DNA of 64,000 nucleotides from Xanthomonas sp. 10-10 (lineage in GTDB: Bacteria; Pseudomonadota; Gammaproteobacteria; Xanthomonadales; Xanthomonadaceae): positions 496,001 to 560,000 of the forward strand of contig NZ_CP144460.1 of the NCBI RefSeq assembly GCF_040182365.1, in the 5' to 3' direction. Shown piece by piece: positions 53,214 to 59,208 of this stretch (within the stretch, counting starts at the first letter, position 1; the number at the start of each line of letters is the position of its first letter). Made by a program: the position numbers and the translations under genes. The notes under the pieces are model-generated. The model made no database searches. It had not been told where the DNA came from and saw nothing but the letters and a program-made list of their open reading frames with translations.

Positions 53214-53540
53214 CTATCGGAAGGTCTCAGCCTTGAGTTGTTGCGATGACGGGTCCGACCTTTTGCGAGCAAGCTCATTCTTGAGTGGGACTAGCACAGA
53301 ATCGGGAAAGACTGCGCCTGGCATGTTTGAATCATCAATCCAGGCGCTGGCGAAGGCGGCCTTGTCTTCTCGGAAGTACGGTGCAATAGCGCCGATCTTC
53401 TTGTTCGCGATCTCGGCAGAGAGTACCGCAATTGCCGCGTTGCGTTGGAGCTGATGCACCTCAGTCTCAAGACGAAGCACACGGTAACTGAGGAAAAGGC
53501 AGGCGACCGCAAGGACGGTAAGAAGGACTTTGGATGCCAT
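53214..53540 (-). CDS. Cassette gene, single-helix anchored protein
   Basis: 108 residues. One N-terminal membrane segment (VLLTVLAVACLFLSYRVL), then a coiled stretch LETEVHQLQRNAAIAVLSAEIANKK and FREDKAAFASAWIDDSNMPGAVFPDSVLVPLKNEL. No family recognised. Confidence 0.65.
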   Translation of the reverse strand: MASKVLLTVLAVACLFLSYRVLRLETEVHQLQRNAAIAVLSAEIANKKIGAIAPYFREDKAAFASAWIDDSNMPGAVFPDSVLVPLKNELARKRSDPSSQQLKAETFR

Positions 53541-53555
53541 AACCTCTCCAGCTAG

Positions 53556-53615
53556 GCCTAACGCTTGAATTAAGCCGAGCCGCGAAGCGGCTTCGGCTTG
53601 AATGAACTGTTAGCA
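53556..53615 (-). repeat. attC site
   Basis: GCCTAAC...GTTAGCA, with GAGCCGCGAAGCGGCTTC. Confidence 0.9.
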
Positions 53616-53617
53616 GC

Positions 53618-53968
53618 CTACAAGCGATCAATGGAGCTAACAAGAATTTCAGCTGGACTGCCAGACATGTGCCCGCAGCCGCCCAAACGCGGATCTGGCG
53701 CATAGAGGGTGCCCAACACCGATACCCTGTGGCCATTAAATTTATCCAGACCTCTTTCATTGAGCTGAACACTGCCAGAGCCAGTGCTTAGCCAAATGCT
53801 GGAGCTGGCGAGGCCGGATGGATCTACGACGCGTCTCTCGGCCTTCGGATAGTGCCGGATAGTGATGTGCTCGAACTCGAAGTGGAGAATCCCATGGACA
53901 GCTACAGGTAGCCCGTTGAGGTGAGGCAGCTTGTCTAGCGCCTCATTGACCGACAGCGAATCTTCCAT
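53618..53968 (-). CDS. Cassette gene, conserved hypothetical protein (OB-like)
   Basis: 116 residues: MEDSLSVNEALDKLPHLNGLPVAVHGILHFEFEHITIRHYPKAERRVVDPSGLASSSIWLSTGSGSVQLNERGLDKFNGHRVSVLGTLYAPDPRLGGCGHMSGSPAEILVSSIDRL. The strands GLPVAVHGIL and GHRVSVLGTLY and the conserved GGCGHM suggest an OB-type fold seen in several integron cassettes. Confidence 0.7.
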   Translation of the reverse strand: MEDSLSVNEALDKLPHLNGLPVAVHGILHFEFEHITIRHYPKAERRVVDPSGLASSSIWLSTGSGSVQLNERGLDKFNGHRVSVLGTLYAPDPRLGGCGHMSGSPAEILVSSIDRL

Positions 53969-53972
53969 AGGT

Positions 53973-54030
53973 TGCTAACACCTGAGTTAAGCCGCCACGA
54001 AGTGGCGTCGGCTTGGACGAATTGTTAGGG
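53973..54030 (-). repeat. attC site
   Basis: TGCTAAC...GTTAGGG; short centre GCCACGAAGTGGCGTC. Confidence 0.88.
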
Positions 54031-54300
54031 CGCGGAGCGGCGACGGCGCCACCAGACCACTGCCCAGCCAACGGCGCCGCCAGCAACGCCACCCCAGATG
54101 ACACCGTTCGAGAAGCGATGGCCAGTGAAGTAGGCTAAGGCTGCGCCGATGACGAAACCTGGCAGGGAAACCCAAGCGACCACGCGCCGGTCAGCCAAGC
54201 TCCGATCCTGCTCGGCGCGTTTGCGACGGGTCTCTTCCTGTGCCTTGACCTCGGGCTCGAAGATGGCTTGGGCAATTGCATCTGCTTGCGACTTATCCAT
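54025..54300 (-). CDS. Cassette gene, two-helix membrane protein
   Basis: 91 residues: MDKSQADAIAQAIFEPEVKAQEETRRKRAEQDRSLADRRVVAW, a charged helix, followed by SLPGFVIGAALAYFTGHRF and VIWGGVAGGAVGWAVVWWRRRRS. Start at ATG 54300. The layout is that of small envelope proteins of unknown role. Confidence 0.65.
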   Translation of the reverse strand: MDKSQADAIAQAIFEPEVKAQEETRRKRAEQDRSLADRRVVAWVSLPGFVIGAALAYFTGHRFSNGVIWGGVAGGAVGWAVVWWRRRRSAP

Positions 54301-54324
54301 TTGCTTCAAATCTCGAATCGAGCG

Positions 54325-54436
54325 CTCTAACGCCTGAGTTAAGCCGCCCCGCAGCGGGGTGGCGGACGCGTGCTAGCGTAGCGCAGGCACGTGGCCGACG
54401 CCACGATGCGGTGTCGGCTTGAACTAATTGTTAGGC
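54325..54436 (-). repeat. Long attC site (112 bases)
   Basis: CTCTAAC at the left and GTTAGGC at the right. The centre holds GCCCCGCAGCGGGGTGGC, then about 50 extra bases with GCGTGCTAGCGTAGCGCAGGCACG, which can form a second hairpin. Confidence 0.8.
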
Positions 54437-54457
54437 CACAACAGGACGAGCTCATGA

Positions 54458-54754
54458 CTACTGCCTCATGATTCCGAGGCTTAGCAGTTTGCGCTCAAGA
54501 CCAGATGAGTTGTTGAGCGTATGCACAAACAAACCATCAGCACGCTTGTAACTGATTATTCCGAAGTTGCTTAGTGTCGCGACAATAACTGTATCTCTGG
54601 CTTTTGGCACAGAATATATATACAACTCAACCTCAAACCCGAGCAAATCCTGGACAAGGAGTGCAGAAGCTCCTCCGCTGAGCTTGTATCTGCCGGGGCA
54701 GTTGGGGATTGCATCCCAAGTCCACATGGACATCAGCTGATCGAAAGTAACCAT
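54458..54754 (-). CDS. Cassette gene, conserved hypothetical protein
   Basis: 98 residues: MVTFDQLMSMWTWDAIPNCPGRYKLSGGASALLVQDLLGFEVELYIYSVPKARDTVIVATLSNFGIISYKRADGLFVHTLNNSSGLERKLLSLGI. The motifs NCPGRY and GLISY...FxHTLN are those of a proteobacterial family often in mobile DNA, role unknown. Confidence 0.72.
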   Translation of the reverse strand: MVTFDQLMSMWTWDAIPNCPGRYKLSGGASALLVQDLLGFEVELYIYSVPKARDTVIVATLSNFGIISYKRADGLFVHTLNNSSGLERKLLSLGIMRQ

Positions 54755-54777
54755 TCGCCTCGCAACTTGCTATTGGG

Positions 54778-54837
54778 GCCTAACGCTTGAGTTAAGCCGA
54801 GCCGCGAAGCGGCTTCGGCTTGAATGAACTGTTAGGC
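54778..54837 (-). repeat. attC site
   Basis: GCCTAAC...GTTAGGC, with GAGCCGCGAAGCGGCTTC. Confidence 0.92.
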
Positions 54838-55115
54838 AGTGAGTGGCCGCGAAGGTTGGATGGTGCAACCATGCTCCCCAGCACTACGCCTGGACCGAGT
54901 GTGCCACAGCTCGCGGGATGAGGCTTGCCCAGCGACGCTGCTGCGCGTAATGCCACCGAAGCCTGGTGCAATGAGCGGAGCGCGGTAACGACGGACAAGT
55001 GCGAAGAACCGAACTTGTCCCACCCATAACGGTGATGACTGCTGTCCGGAGCCAATCGCATACACGCCAGTGAACTTTCCGAAGCAGCAACCACCAGCGC
55101 ATTTACTCCACCACC
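54838..55115. other. ORF-less cassette, copy B
   Basis: Counterpart of 49697-49977. Minus-strand frames overlap and each is only partly open; the best, CAGGCCFGKFTGVYAIGSGQQSSPLWVGQ, has no ATG and matches copy A only in its first half. Substitutions are spread evenly rather than at third positions, arguing against selection for protein. Confidence 0.6.
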
Positions 55116-55175
55116 GCCTAACGCCTGAATTAAGCTGCGCTGCGAAGCGGGTTCGGCTTGAATGAATTGTTAGGC
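55116..55175 (-). repeat. attC site
   Basis: GCCTAAC...GTTAGGC; left arm TGCGCTGCG mismatched to right arm GGGTTCGG. Confidence 0.9.
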
Positions 55176-55727
55176 GCCATCCGGAGCATCTAAGTATTCA
55201 CCATTCCACTCTGCACGCTCTAGCCATGAAACAAATACGGCGACAAAATCGTCGAATGTTGCCGCAATAAAGCGCTTGGTGTCCTCGTCGCGTCCAAATG
55301 CGATCACTTGCCCTGATTTTCCAAGCGTGTCCGGGTCAAAATCTAGGCCAATATGGTTCCCGCCTGCGTCGTGAGTGAACGGAATCCAGGCCTTATTGCA
55401 GTACATGGCCCTAATAGTGCCCGCTGGTTCCGACTGCATGAACTCGGCGCAATCTGCATTCATTTCCTCTTCGTCGATGGAGCGCCAATTGTCCCATTGC
55501 TGCCGTATCCCAGCAATTGAGAGAAATTCTTGACCGAACATGAGTCCAAAGCCTTTCTGGCCATTGTGCGTTGAGAGAAATTTCTTGGCGGACTCAGGAA
55601 GAGCGCAGCCAACATGGCGCTCTAGGCCGGAAATCTCGTCTTCGCTGGCTCCAACAGAAAGTCCCATCTCATCTAAGCAGCCGAGCTCTGCCAGCCGGCG
55701 TTCAATACGTGCCCAGGAATCTTTCAT
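55170..55727 (-). CDS. Cassette gene, SMI1/KNR4 (SUKH) family protein
   Basis: 185 residues: MKDSWARIERRLAELGCLDEMGLSVGASEDEISGLERHVGCALPESAKKFLSTHNGQ is the SUKH opening, followed by SEFLSIAGI-like FLSIAGIRQQW, WIPFTHDAGGNHIGLDFDP and SGQVIAFGRDEDTKRFIAATFDDFVAVFVSWLE. AAGGAG before the ATG is a good RBS. Bacterial SUKH proteins mostly act as immunity proteins against polymorphic toxins; no toxin gene is adjacent. Confidence 0.88.
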   Translation of the reverse strand: MKDSWARIERRLAELGCLDEMGLSVGASEDEISGLERHVGCALPESAKKFLSTHNGQKGFGLMFGQEFLSIAGIRQQWDNWRSIDEEEMNADCAEFMQSEPAGTIRAMYCNKAWIPFTHDAGGNHIGLDFDPDTLGKSGQVIAFGRDEDTKRFIAATFDDFVAVFVSWLERAEWNGEYLDAPDGA

Positions 55728-55752
55728 TTGGTCTCCTTGAACTCTGTGTGGC

Positions 55753-55812
55753 GCCTAACGCCTGAGTTAAGCCGCGTCGCGAGGCGGCGTCGGCTTGAAT
55801 GAATTGTTAGGC
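55753..55812 (-). repeat. attC site
   Basis: GCCTAAC...GTTAGGC, with CGCGTCGCGAGGCGGCGTC. Confidence 0.9.
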
Positions 55813-56121
55813 CCCATACCCGGGAACCCAAGGGTGCGACTGGACAGCCGCGACGTGCCCACCAGAAAGAAGTCGCCAAAGTTCGAACGCGTGCTGCGGC
55901 GAAGGAAGCCGCATGTGCCACGGGCCTTCACCGGTTTCAACGTTCTCAAGGACGACGAGGCCGCTATCGAGAACGCTCGCGCACCATCCAGATTCGTGGC
56001 TGAGCGAGACATCGGGATGTTCGGGGTCCGGCGCAGCTAGGGATCCAAGCAGCTCGGACATTGCCGCCTCATCTGGCGAGATGACCATGCTTCCCATTCT
56101 GTCGTACGCGCAATAGCTCAT
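55807..56121 (-). CDS. Cassette gene, hypothetical protein
   Basis: 104 residues: MSYCAYDRMGSMVISPDEAAMSELLGSLAAPDPEHPDVSLSHESGWCASVLDSGLVVLENVETGEGPWHMRLPSPQHAFELWRLLSGGHVAAVQSHPWVPGYGA. Soluble. The phrase VSLSHESGWCASVLDSGLVVLENVE-GEGPWHM is that of a small unnamed family seen next to toxins and in cassettes. Confidence 0.7.
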   Translation of the reverse strand: MSYCAYDRMGSMVISPDEAAMSELLGSLAAPDPEHPDVSLSHESGWCASVLDSGLVVLENVETGEGPWHMRLPSPQHAFELWRLLSGGHVAAVQSHPWVPGYGA

Positions 56122-56126
56122 ATGGG

Positions 56127-56186
56127 GCCTAACACTTGAATTAAGCCGACCCGAAAAGCGGCTTCGGCTTGAATGAATTGTTAGGC
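56127..56186 (-). repeat. attC site
   Basis: GCCTAAC...GTTAGGC with GACCCGAAAAGCGGCTTC, as at 47210. Confidence 0.9.
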
Positions 56187-56551
56187 GCGAAGGCCCGTGC
56201 GCTCGACCACAGCAGCATGACCAAAGCGAACAGGTTGAGGCCAAGCTCTCCGCTGCTGAGCCAACCAAGCGAAACGTTGAGGTTGAATCCGAGAGTGAAC
56301 GACCATTGGAAGGTTGAGGTGAGCACGTGTACAAGTTGCACAAGAAAGAACGCAATGGCTACGTAGGCCGCCCAGCGGCGTCGCTTGAGCCAGCCGATGC
56401 CAGCAGCAATGCCAATTGCAGCAAGCGCCAGATTTGCGGCAAGGAATGCCGCAGGAAAGCCAATCTGGGAAGCAACCCAAAAAGTCCAGAGAATTCCGAG
56501 CGAGCCGTGAACCAGCATGATCCCGGCAATGATCTTGTCTTGCATGGCCAT
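56141..56551 (-). CDS. Cassette gene, four-helix membrane protein (copy 2)
   Basis: 136 residues, the same as the product at 47224 except Phe for Ser in STFQWSFTLGF. The DNA of the two cassettes differs at only a few positions over about 400 bases. The tail NNSFKPKPLFGSA is encoded by the attC. See also the finding on duplication. Confidence 0.75.
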   Translation of the reverse strand: MAMQDKIIAGIMLVHGSLGILWTFWVASQIGFPAAFLAANLALAAIGIAAGIGWLKRRRWAAYVAIAFFLVQLVHVLTSTFQWSFTLGFNLNVSLGWLSSGELGLNLFALVMLLWSSARAFAPNNSFKPKPLFGSA

Positions 56552-56570
56552 CAGTGAACGCTCCCCTCGC

Positions 56571-56630
56571 GCCTAAAGCCTGAATTAAGCCGACCCGCGA
56601 AGCGGGTTCGGCTTGAATGAATTGTTAGGC
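56571..56630 (-). repeat. attC site, core mutated
   Basis: GCCTAAA in place of GCCTAAC at the left; otherwise consensus. Confidence 0.88.
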
Positions 56631-56947
56631 GGTCCAGCCTGGATCTGCTGACGTTCTGGCCAAACAAATGTTGGGGTTGAGTCTATCTTCCAGAGGTCTA
56701 TCTCAAACGGGACGCCACGCTGATCTACGTGAAGCTCTGCAGAAACTACAACCCCGTCGGAATCATAGAAGTGGCACTCCGCAGGTGACGAGCCGTAGTT
56801 TCGACCGCCAAAGGGCGCGATGGATAAGCTGCCCATACACCCGTCCTGCATCGGCTCTACCTGTAAGGAGTCCAAATCCACCGGAATGGACGCGAGCTCA
56901 AACAAGTAAGAAACCAAAGGACGCTCAATTTCGCGGAGTGCTCTCAT
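56585..56947 (-). CDS. Cassette gene, DUF6984 protein
   Basis: 120 residues: MRALREIERPLVSYLFELASIPVDLDSLQVEPMQDGCMGSLSIAP...AECHFYDSDGVVVSAELHVDQRGVPFEIDLWKIDSTPTFVWP. The opening MRALREIERPLVSYLF and EPMQDGCMGSL fit DUF6984, and DQRGVPFEIDLWK is typical of immunity-like folds. The last 13 residues come from the attC. Confidence 0.78.
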   Translation of the reverse strand: MRALREIERPLVSYLFELASIPVDLDSLQVEPMQDGCMGSLSIAPFGGRNYGSSPAECHFYDSDGVVVSAELHVDQRGVPFEIDLWKIDSTPTFVWPERQQIQAGPPNNSFKPNPLRGSA

Positions 56948-56952
56948 ATGCC

Positions 56953-57012
56953 GACTAACGCCTGAATTAAGCCGACCCGCGAAGCGGGTTCGGCTTGAAT
57001 GAGTTGTTAGGC
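56953..57012 (-). repeat. attC site
   Basis: GACTAAC...GTTAGGC, consensus centre, GAGTTG at the right. Confidence 0.9.
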
Positions 57013-57016
57013 CGCG

Positions 57017-57328
57017 TCACGGGAATTGCTCCACGAACTGGCCTACCAGCTCGATCAGACCATCCTCGTCTGCGGGTGCTTGAAGGATTGAGTCAAGGGC
57101 GGCGGCCATGAGGTCAAACTCATTAGACGCCTCCACCTCTGTGGAGAAGAAGCGTGTGTGAGCCATGCATCCGTAGATCCCGCAGGTAATCGAGTACGGG
57201 GCAACGCTACCAGCTCTCTCTAAGGTAATCCTGCCGCCAAGGCGGTGTTCAGAGTCCCGAATGATGATGCCGGACTCACTGCCGATGTGACCGATAGACG
57301 AGCCGTTGTCAAAGCTTGTCCACTGCAT
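57017..57328 (-). CDS. Cassette gene, conserved hypothetical protein
   Basis: 103 residues: MQWTSFDNGSSIGHIGSESGIIIRDSEHRLGGRITLERAGSVAPYSITCGIYGCMAHTRFFSTEVEASNEFDLMAAALDSILQAPADEDG. The repeated pattern W-x-S-F-D-x-G-x-S-I-G and GIYGCMAHTRFF is that of a family common in integrons and islands; role unknown. Confidence 0.72.
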   Translation of the reverse strand: MQWTSFDNGSSIGHIGSESGIIIRDSEHRLGGRITLERAGSVAPYSITCGIYGCMAHTRFFSTEVEASNEFDLMAAALDSILQAPADEDGLIELVGQFVEQFP

Positions 57329-57343
57329 GATGCTCCCCTAGCG

Positions 57344-57403
57344 GCCTAACGGCCAAGGTAAGCCGCCTGCCGTAGGCGGGTCGGCTTGAATGCTGAGTTA
57401 GAC
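57344..57403 (-). repeat. attC site, different type
   Basis: GCCTAAC...GTTAGAC, but the arms are GCCAAGGTAAGCCGCCTGCCGTAGGCGGG, unlike the main family. Confidence 0.85.
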
Positions 57404-57605
57404 ACGAAGGCCAACAGGGGGCGCCCGGACTTGGAGAAGGGCGCAACCCACGAAAAAGAGCTGGGCCACCGAAACGGCGCAGCGCTGCAAGAATGATAGC
57501 TGGTGGCGCTTGCTACACAAGCACTGGAAGCTAGAAAGGCTTGGAATCCCTGTGAACAGGGCGAAGCGCTGGAATGAAGGGCTGCACGCATAAGGCGTGT
57601 GATGG
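57404..57605. other. Cassette without a convincing gene
   Basis: About 200 bases between attC sites at 57344 and 57606. An open minus-strand frame (57346-57654) is rich in Ser and Ala, runs through both attC sites and does not look like a protein. Confidence 0.5.
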
Positions 57606-57652
57606 GACTAACGTTGGAGTTGACCGGCACGCAGCGGCATTGCGACATAGAC
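57606..57652 (-). repeat. attC site, degenerate
   Basis: GACTAAC, GTTGGAGTTGACCGGCACGC, CATAGAC. The arms are weakly paired. Confidence 0.55.
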
Positions 57653-57653
57653 A

Positions 57654-57950
57654 CTACAAGGTGACCTCAGAAAGTCGCACGCCGCCAGCATCGCTGGTCG
57701 TTGAGTACGCCCGATACGGACCAAAGCTACCCGCTGGCCGCCGCGATGCCATATCGAAGATAAACAGCTCGCGACCATTCACCGCCACATGCTTGTACCG
57801 GCCGACGAAAACACCATTGGCGCGTTTGTCGATGTGCTCGTATGCGGAAATGAGTTCGTATACCCGCAGACCATTAACAACCTCAACTGGGTCGTCCCCT
57901 ACCGTCAGGGTTCCGGCATGAGGCCAGTTGGACATCTCTACATATTTCAT
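57654..57950 (-). CDS. Cassette gene, hypothetical protein
   Basis: 98 residues: MKYVEMSNWPHAGTLTVGDDPVEVVNGLRVYELISAYEHIDKRANGVFVGRYKHVAVNGRELFIFDMASRRPAGSFGPYRAYSTTSDAGGVRLSEVTL. Beta-rich and soluble; unknown family. Confidence 0.68.
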   Translation of the reverse strand: MKYVEMSNWPHAGTLTVGDDPVEVVNGLRVYELISAYEHIDKRANGVFVGRYKHVAVNGRELFIFDMASRRPAGSFGPYRAYSTTSDAGGVRLSEVTL

Positions 57951-58009
57951 ATCTGATCCATTAAAGCTAAAGATTAGCTCGCCCGGGTAAACCGCGCTCG
58001 CCCCGTGAG

Positions 58010-58069
58010 GTCTAACACCTGAGTTAAGCCGCGCCGCGAAGCGGCGTCGGCTTGGACGAATTGTTAGGC
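58010..58069 (-). repeat. attC site
   Basis: GTCTAAC...GTTAGGC, with CGCGCCGCGAAGCGGCGTC. Confidence 0.92.
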
Positions 58070-58070
58070 C

Positions 58071-58322
58071 TCACCACGTGACCGTGAACGTGTGACCGTT
58101 CAGGCTCGTACCGTATCCCAGCGCCTGAACAGCGTTGATCAGGTCCTGAAGAAATTCGTGACTCACGCCCTCTTGTGAGAGGGAGTTCTGACCATTCTTG
58201 GCCGCGATCTCAATTGCCGGTCCAAGAATGGACCGCATGTATTGGGTGGCGCGACCGCCATGAGCCGCCTCCAATTGCTGCCACGTACTCGCGATGCTCG
58301 CTGCTAACGCTGCGTTGATCAT
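58071..58322 (-). CDS. Cassette gene, small helical protein
   Basis: 83 residues: MINAALAASIASTWQQLEAAHGGRATQYMRSILGPAIEIAAKNGQNSLSQEGVSHEFLQDLINAVQALGYGTSLNGHTFTVTW. GGAGAG precedes the ATG. A helical N-terminal part and a short beta hairpin at the end. No family recognised. Confidence 0.68.
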   Translation of the reverse strand: MINAALAASIASTWQQLEAAHGGRATQYMRSILGPAIEIAAKNGQNSLSQEGVSHEFLQDLINAVQALGYGTSLNGHTFTVTW

Positions 58323-58357
58323 GCTTCTCTCCACTTGGATGCAGAACTTTCTGTGAG

Positions 58358-58418
58358 GGCTAACACCTTGAGTTAAGCCGACCCGCGAAGCGGGTTCGGC
58401 TTGAATGAATTGTTAGAC
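58358..58418 (-). repeat. attC site
   Basis: GGCTAAC...GTTAGAC, one base longer than most. Confidence 0.9.
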
Positions 58419-58419
58419 C

Positions 58420-58698
58420 TTACCGGGGAAGCTCGATGACTAAGAACTCTTGTGCCCACAACACCTCCTCCGCGGCATCCTTCTTTGATGCGAAGCTATT
58501 CGGAACGCTGCTCGCGCCGTCGTATAAGTACCCAAGCAGGGTGGAATTAGGTGAAACGCCGTCATGGACCTCAACTAACCAATTGCTAGAGCCGCCATCA
58601 ACCACTTTCACGGTGGGCTTGTGACCGAGCTGGTGGCGCAATGGACCGGTGATTTCATTGATCTCGTAGAGATGAACTTTCTGATATTGGACTGGCAT
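58420..58698 (-). CDS. Cassette gene, hypothetical protein
   Basis: 92 residues: MPVQYQKVHLYEINEITGPLRHQLGHKPTVKVVDGGSSNWLVEVHDGVSPNSTLLGYLYDGASSVPNSFASKKDAAEEVLWAQEFLVIELPR. Soluble, second cassette from attI. No family recognised. Confidence 0.68.
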   Translation of the reverse strand: MPVQYQKVHLYEINEITGPLRHQLGHKPTVKVVDGGSSNWLVEVHDGVSPNSTLLGYLYDGASSVPNSFASKKDAAEEVLWAQEFLVIELPR

Positions 58699-58720
58699 GC
58701 TCAGATTTCTCTCCTGTGAG

Positions 58721-58780
58721 GTCTAACGCTTGAATTAAGCCGTGCCGCGAAGTGGCATCGGTTTGAATAAATTGTTAGAA
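58721..58780 (-). repeat. attC site of the first cassette
   Basis: GTCTAAC...GTTAGAA, with CGTGCCGCGAAGTGGCATC and GGTTTGAATAAATT. Confidence 0.9.
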
Positions 58781-58787
58781 GGCGAGC

Positions 58788-59030
58788 TTAGCCCTCAAGG
58801 ACGACGCAGCCTTTGCTTGCCGCACTGATGCGAATCAGATCATCAGTTGTATGGTGAGTGAGGCCGGTAAAGGTAACTCGCGAGCCCTTTCCGCTAGCCT
58901 CAGCAGCAATGCGGATGAGATCGTTTGTTGTGCGGTGCGGTGCGGTGCGGTGCGGTGCGGTAAGCGTGAAGCCTCCGCCGGCAGCCGCAACGCGGATCAG
59001 GTCATCTGTCGTACGGTGCTCGAAGCTCAT
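58788..59030 (-). CDS. First cassette gene: three-repeat TTxDLIRIAA protein
   Basis: 80 residues built of three related segments: RTTDDLIRVAAAGGGFTLT, RTTNDLIRIAAEASGKGSRVTFTGL and HTTDDLIRISAASKGCVVLEG. Between the first two lies TAPHRTAPHRT, encoded by a six-copy TGCGG repeat (58931-58960). A GGGGGAG RBS lies seven bases before the ATG, so the cassette is well set for translation directly next to attI. Function unknown. Confidence 0.75.
   Translation of the reverse strand: MSFEHRTTDDLIRVAAAGGGFTLTAPHRTAPHRTTNDLIRIAAEASGKGSRVTFTGLTHHTTDDLIRISAASKGCVVLEG
58931..58960. repeat. Pentanucleotide repeat (TGCGG)6
   Basis: Six perfect copies inside the coding region of the first cassette. Since five is not a multiple of three, gain or loss of a unit shifts the frame. 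Confidence 0.95.
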
Positions 59031-59043
59031 CGGTAACTCCCCC

Positions 59044-59115
59044 TTCTAACTACTATTGGACCGCCTAAAAGCGGTGTTGCGCCAAGTATCGACTAAGGCC
59101 GGAGGTCTGGGAAGG
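59044..59115. other. attI recombination site
   Basis: The core (TTCTAAC on the plus strand, GTTAGAA on the minus) marks the junction with the first cassette. A small hairpin CCGC-CTAAAA-GCGG (59061-59074) lies beside it. The outer edge is an estimate. The cassette promoter should also be in 59050-59208; I could not assign it. Confidence 0.7.
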
Positions 59116-59208
59116 GGGAATTCCTATTCCGTAACAATGACTTGCCGGATGGCAACCGGCCGTCTTTACGTCGATGCTGGTTGCGTTATCCGACGTTTGA
59201 GCAGGCGT

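Noticed and set aside
57346..57654. Minus-strand 102-residue ORF spanning two attC sites
   Set aside because: It reads through both recombination sites and has a low-complexity composition, so it is probably not a gene.
44474..58780. Repeated 60-base units as a possible CRISPR array
   Set aside because: Spacing varies from about 200 to 750 bases, units are imperfect palindromes with GTTRRRY cores, and genes lie between them. They are attC sites.
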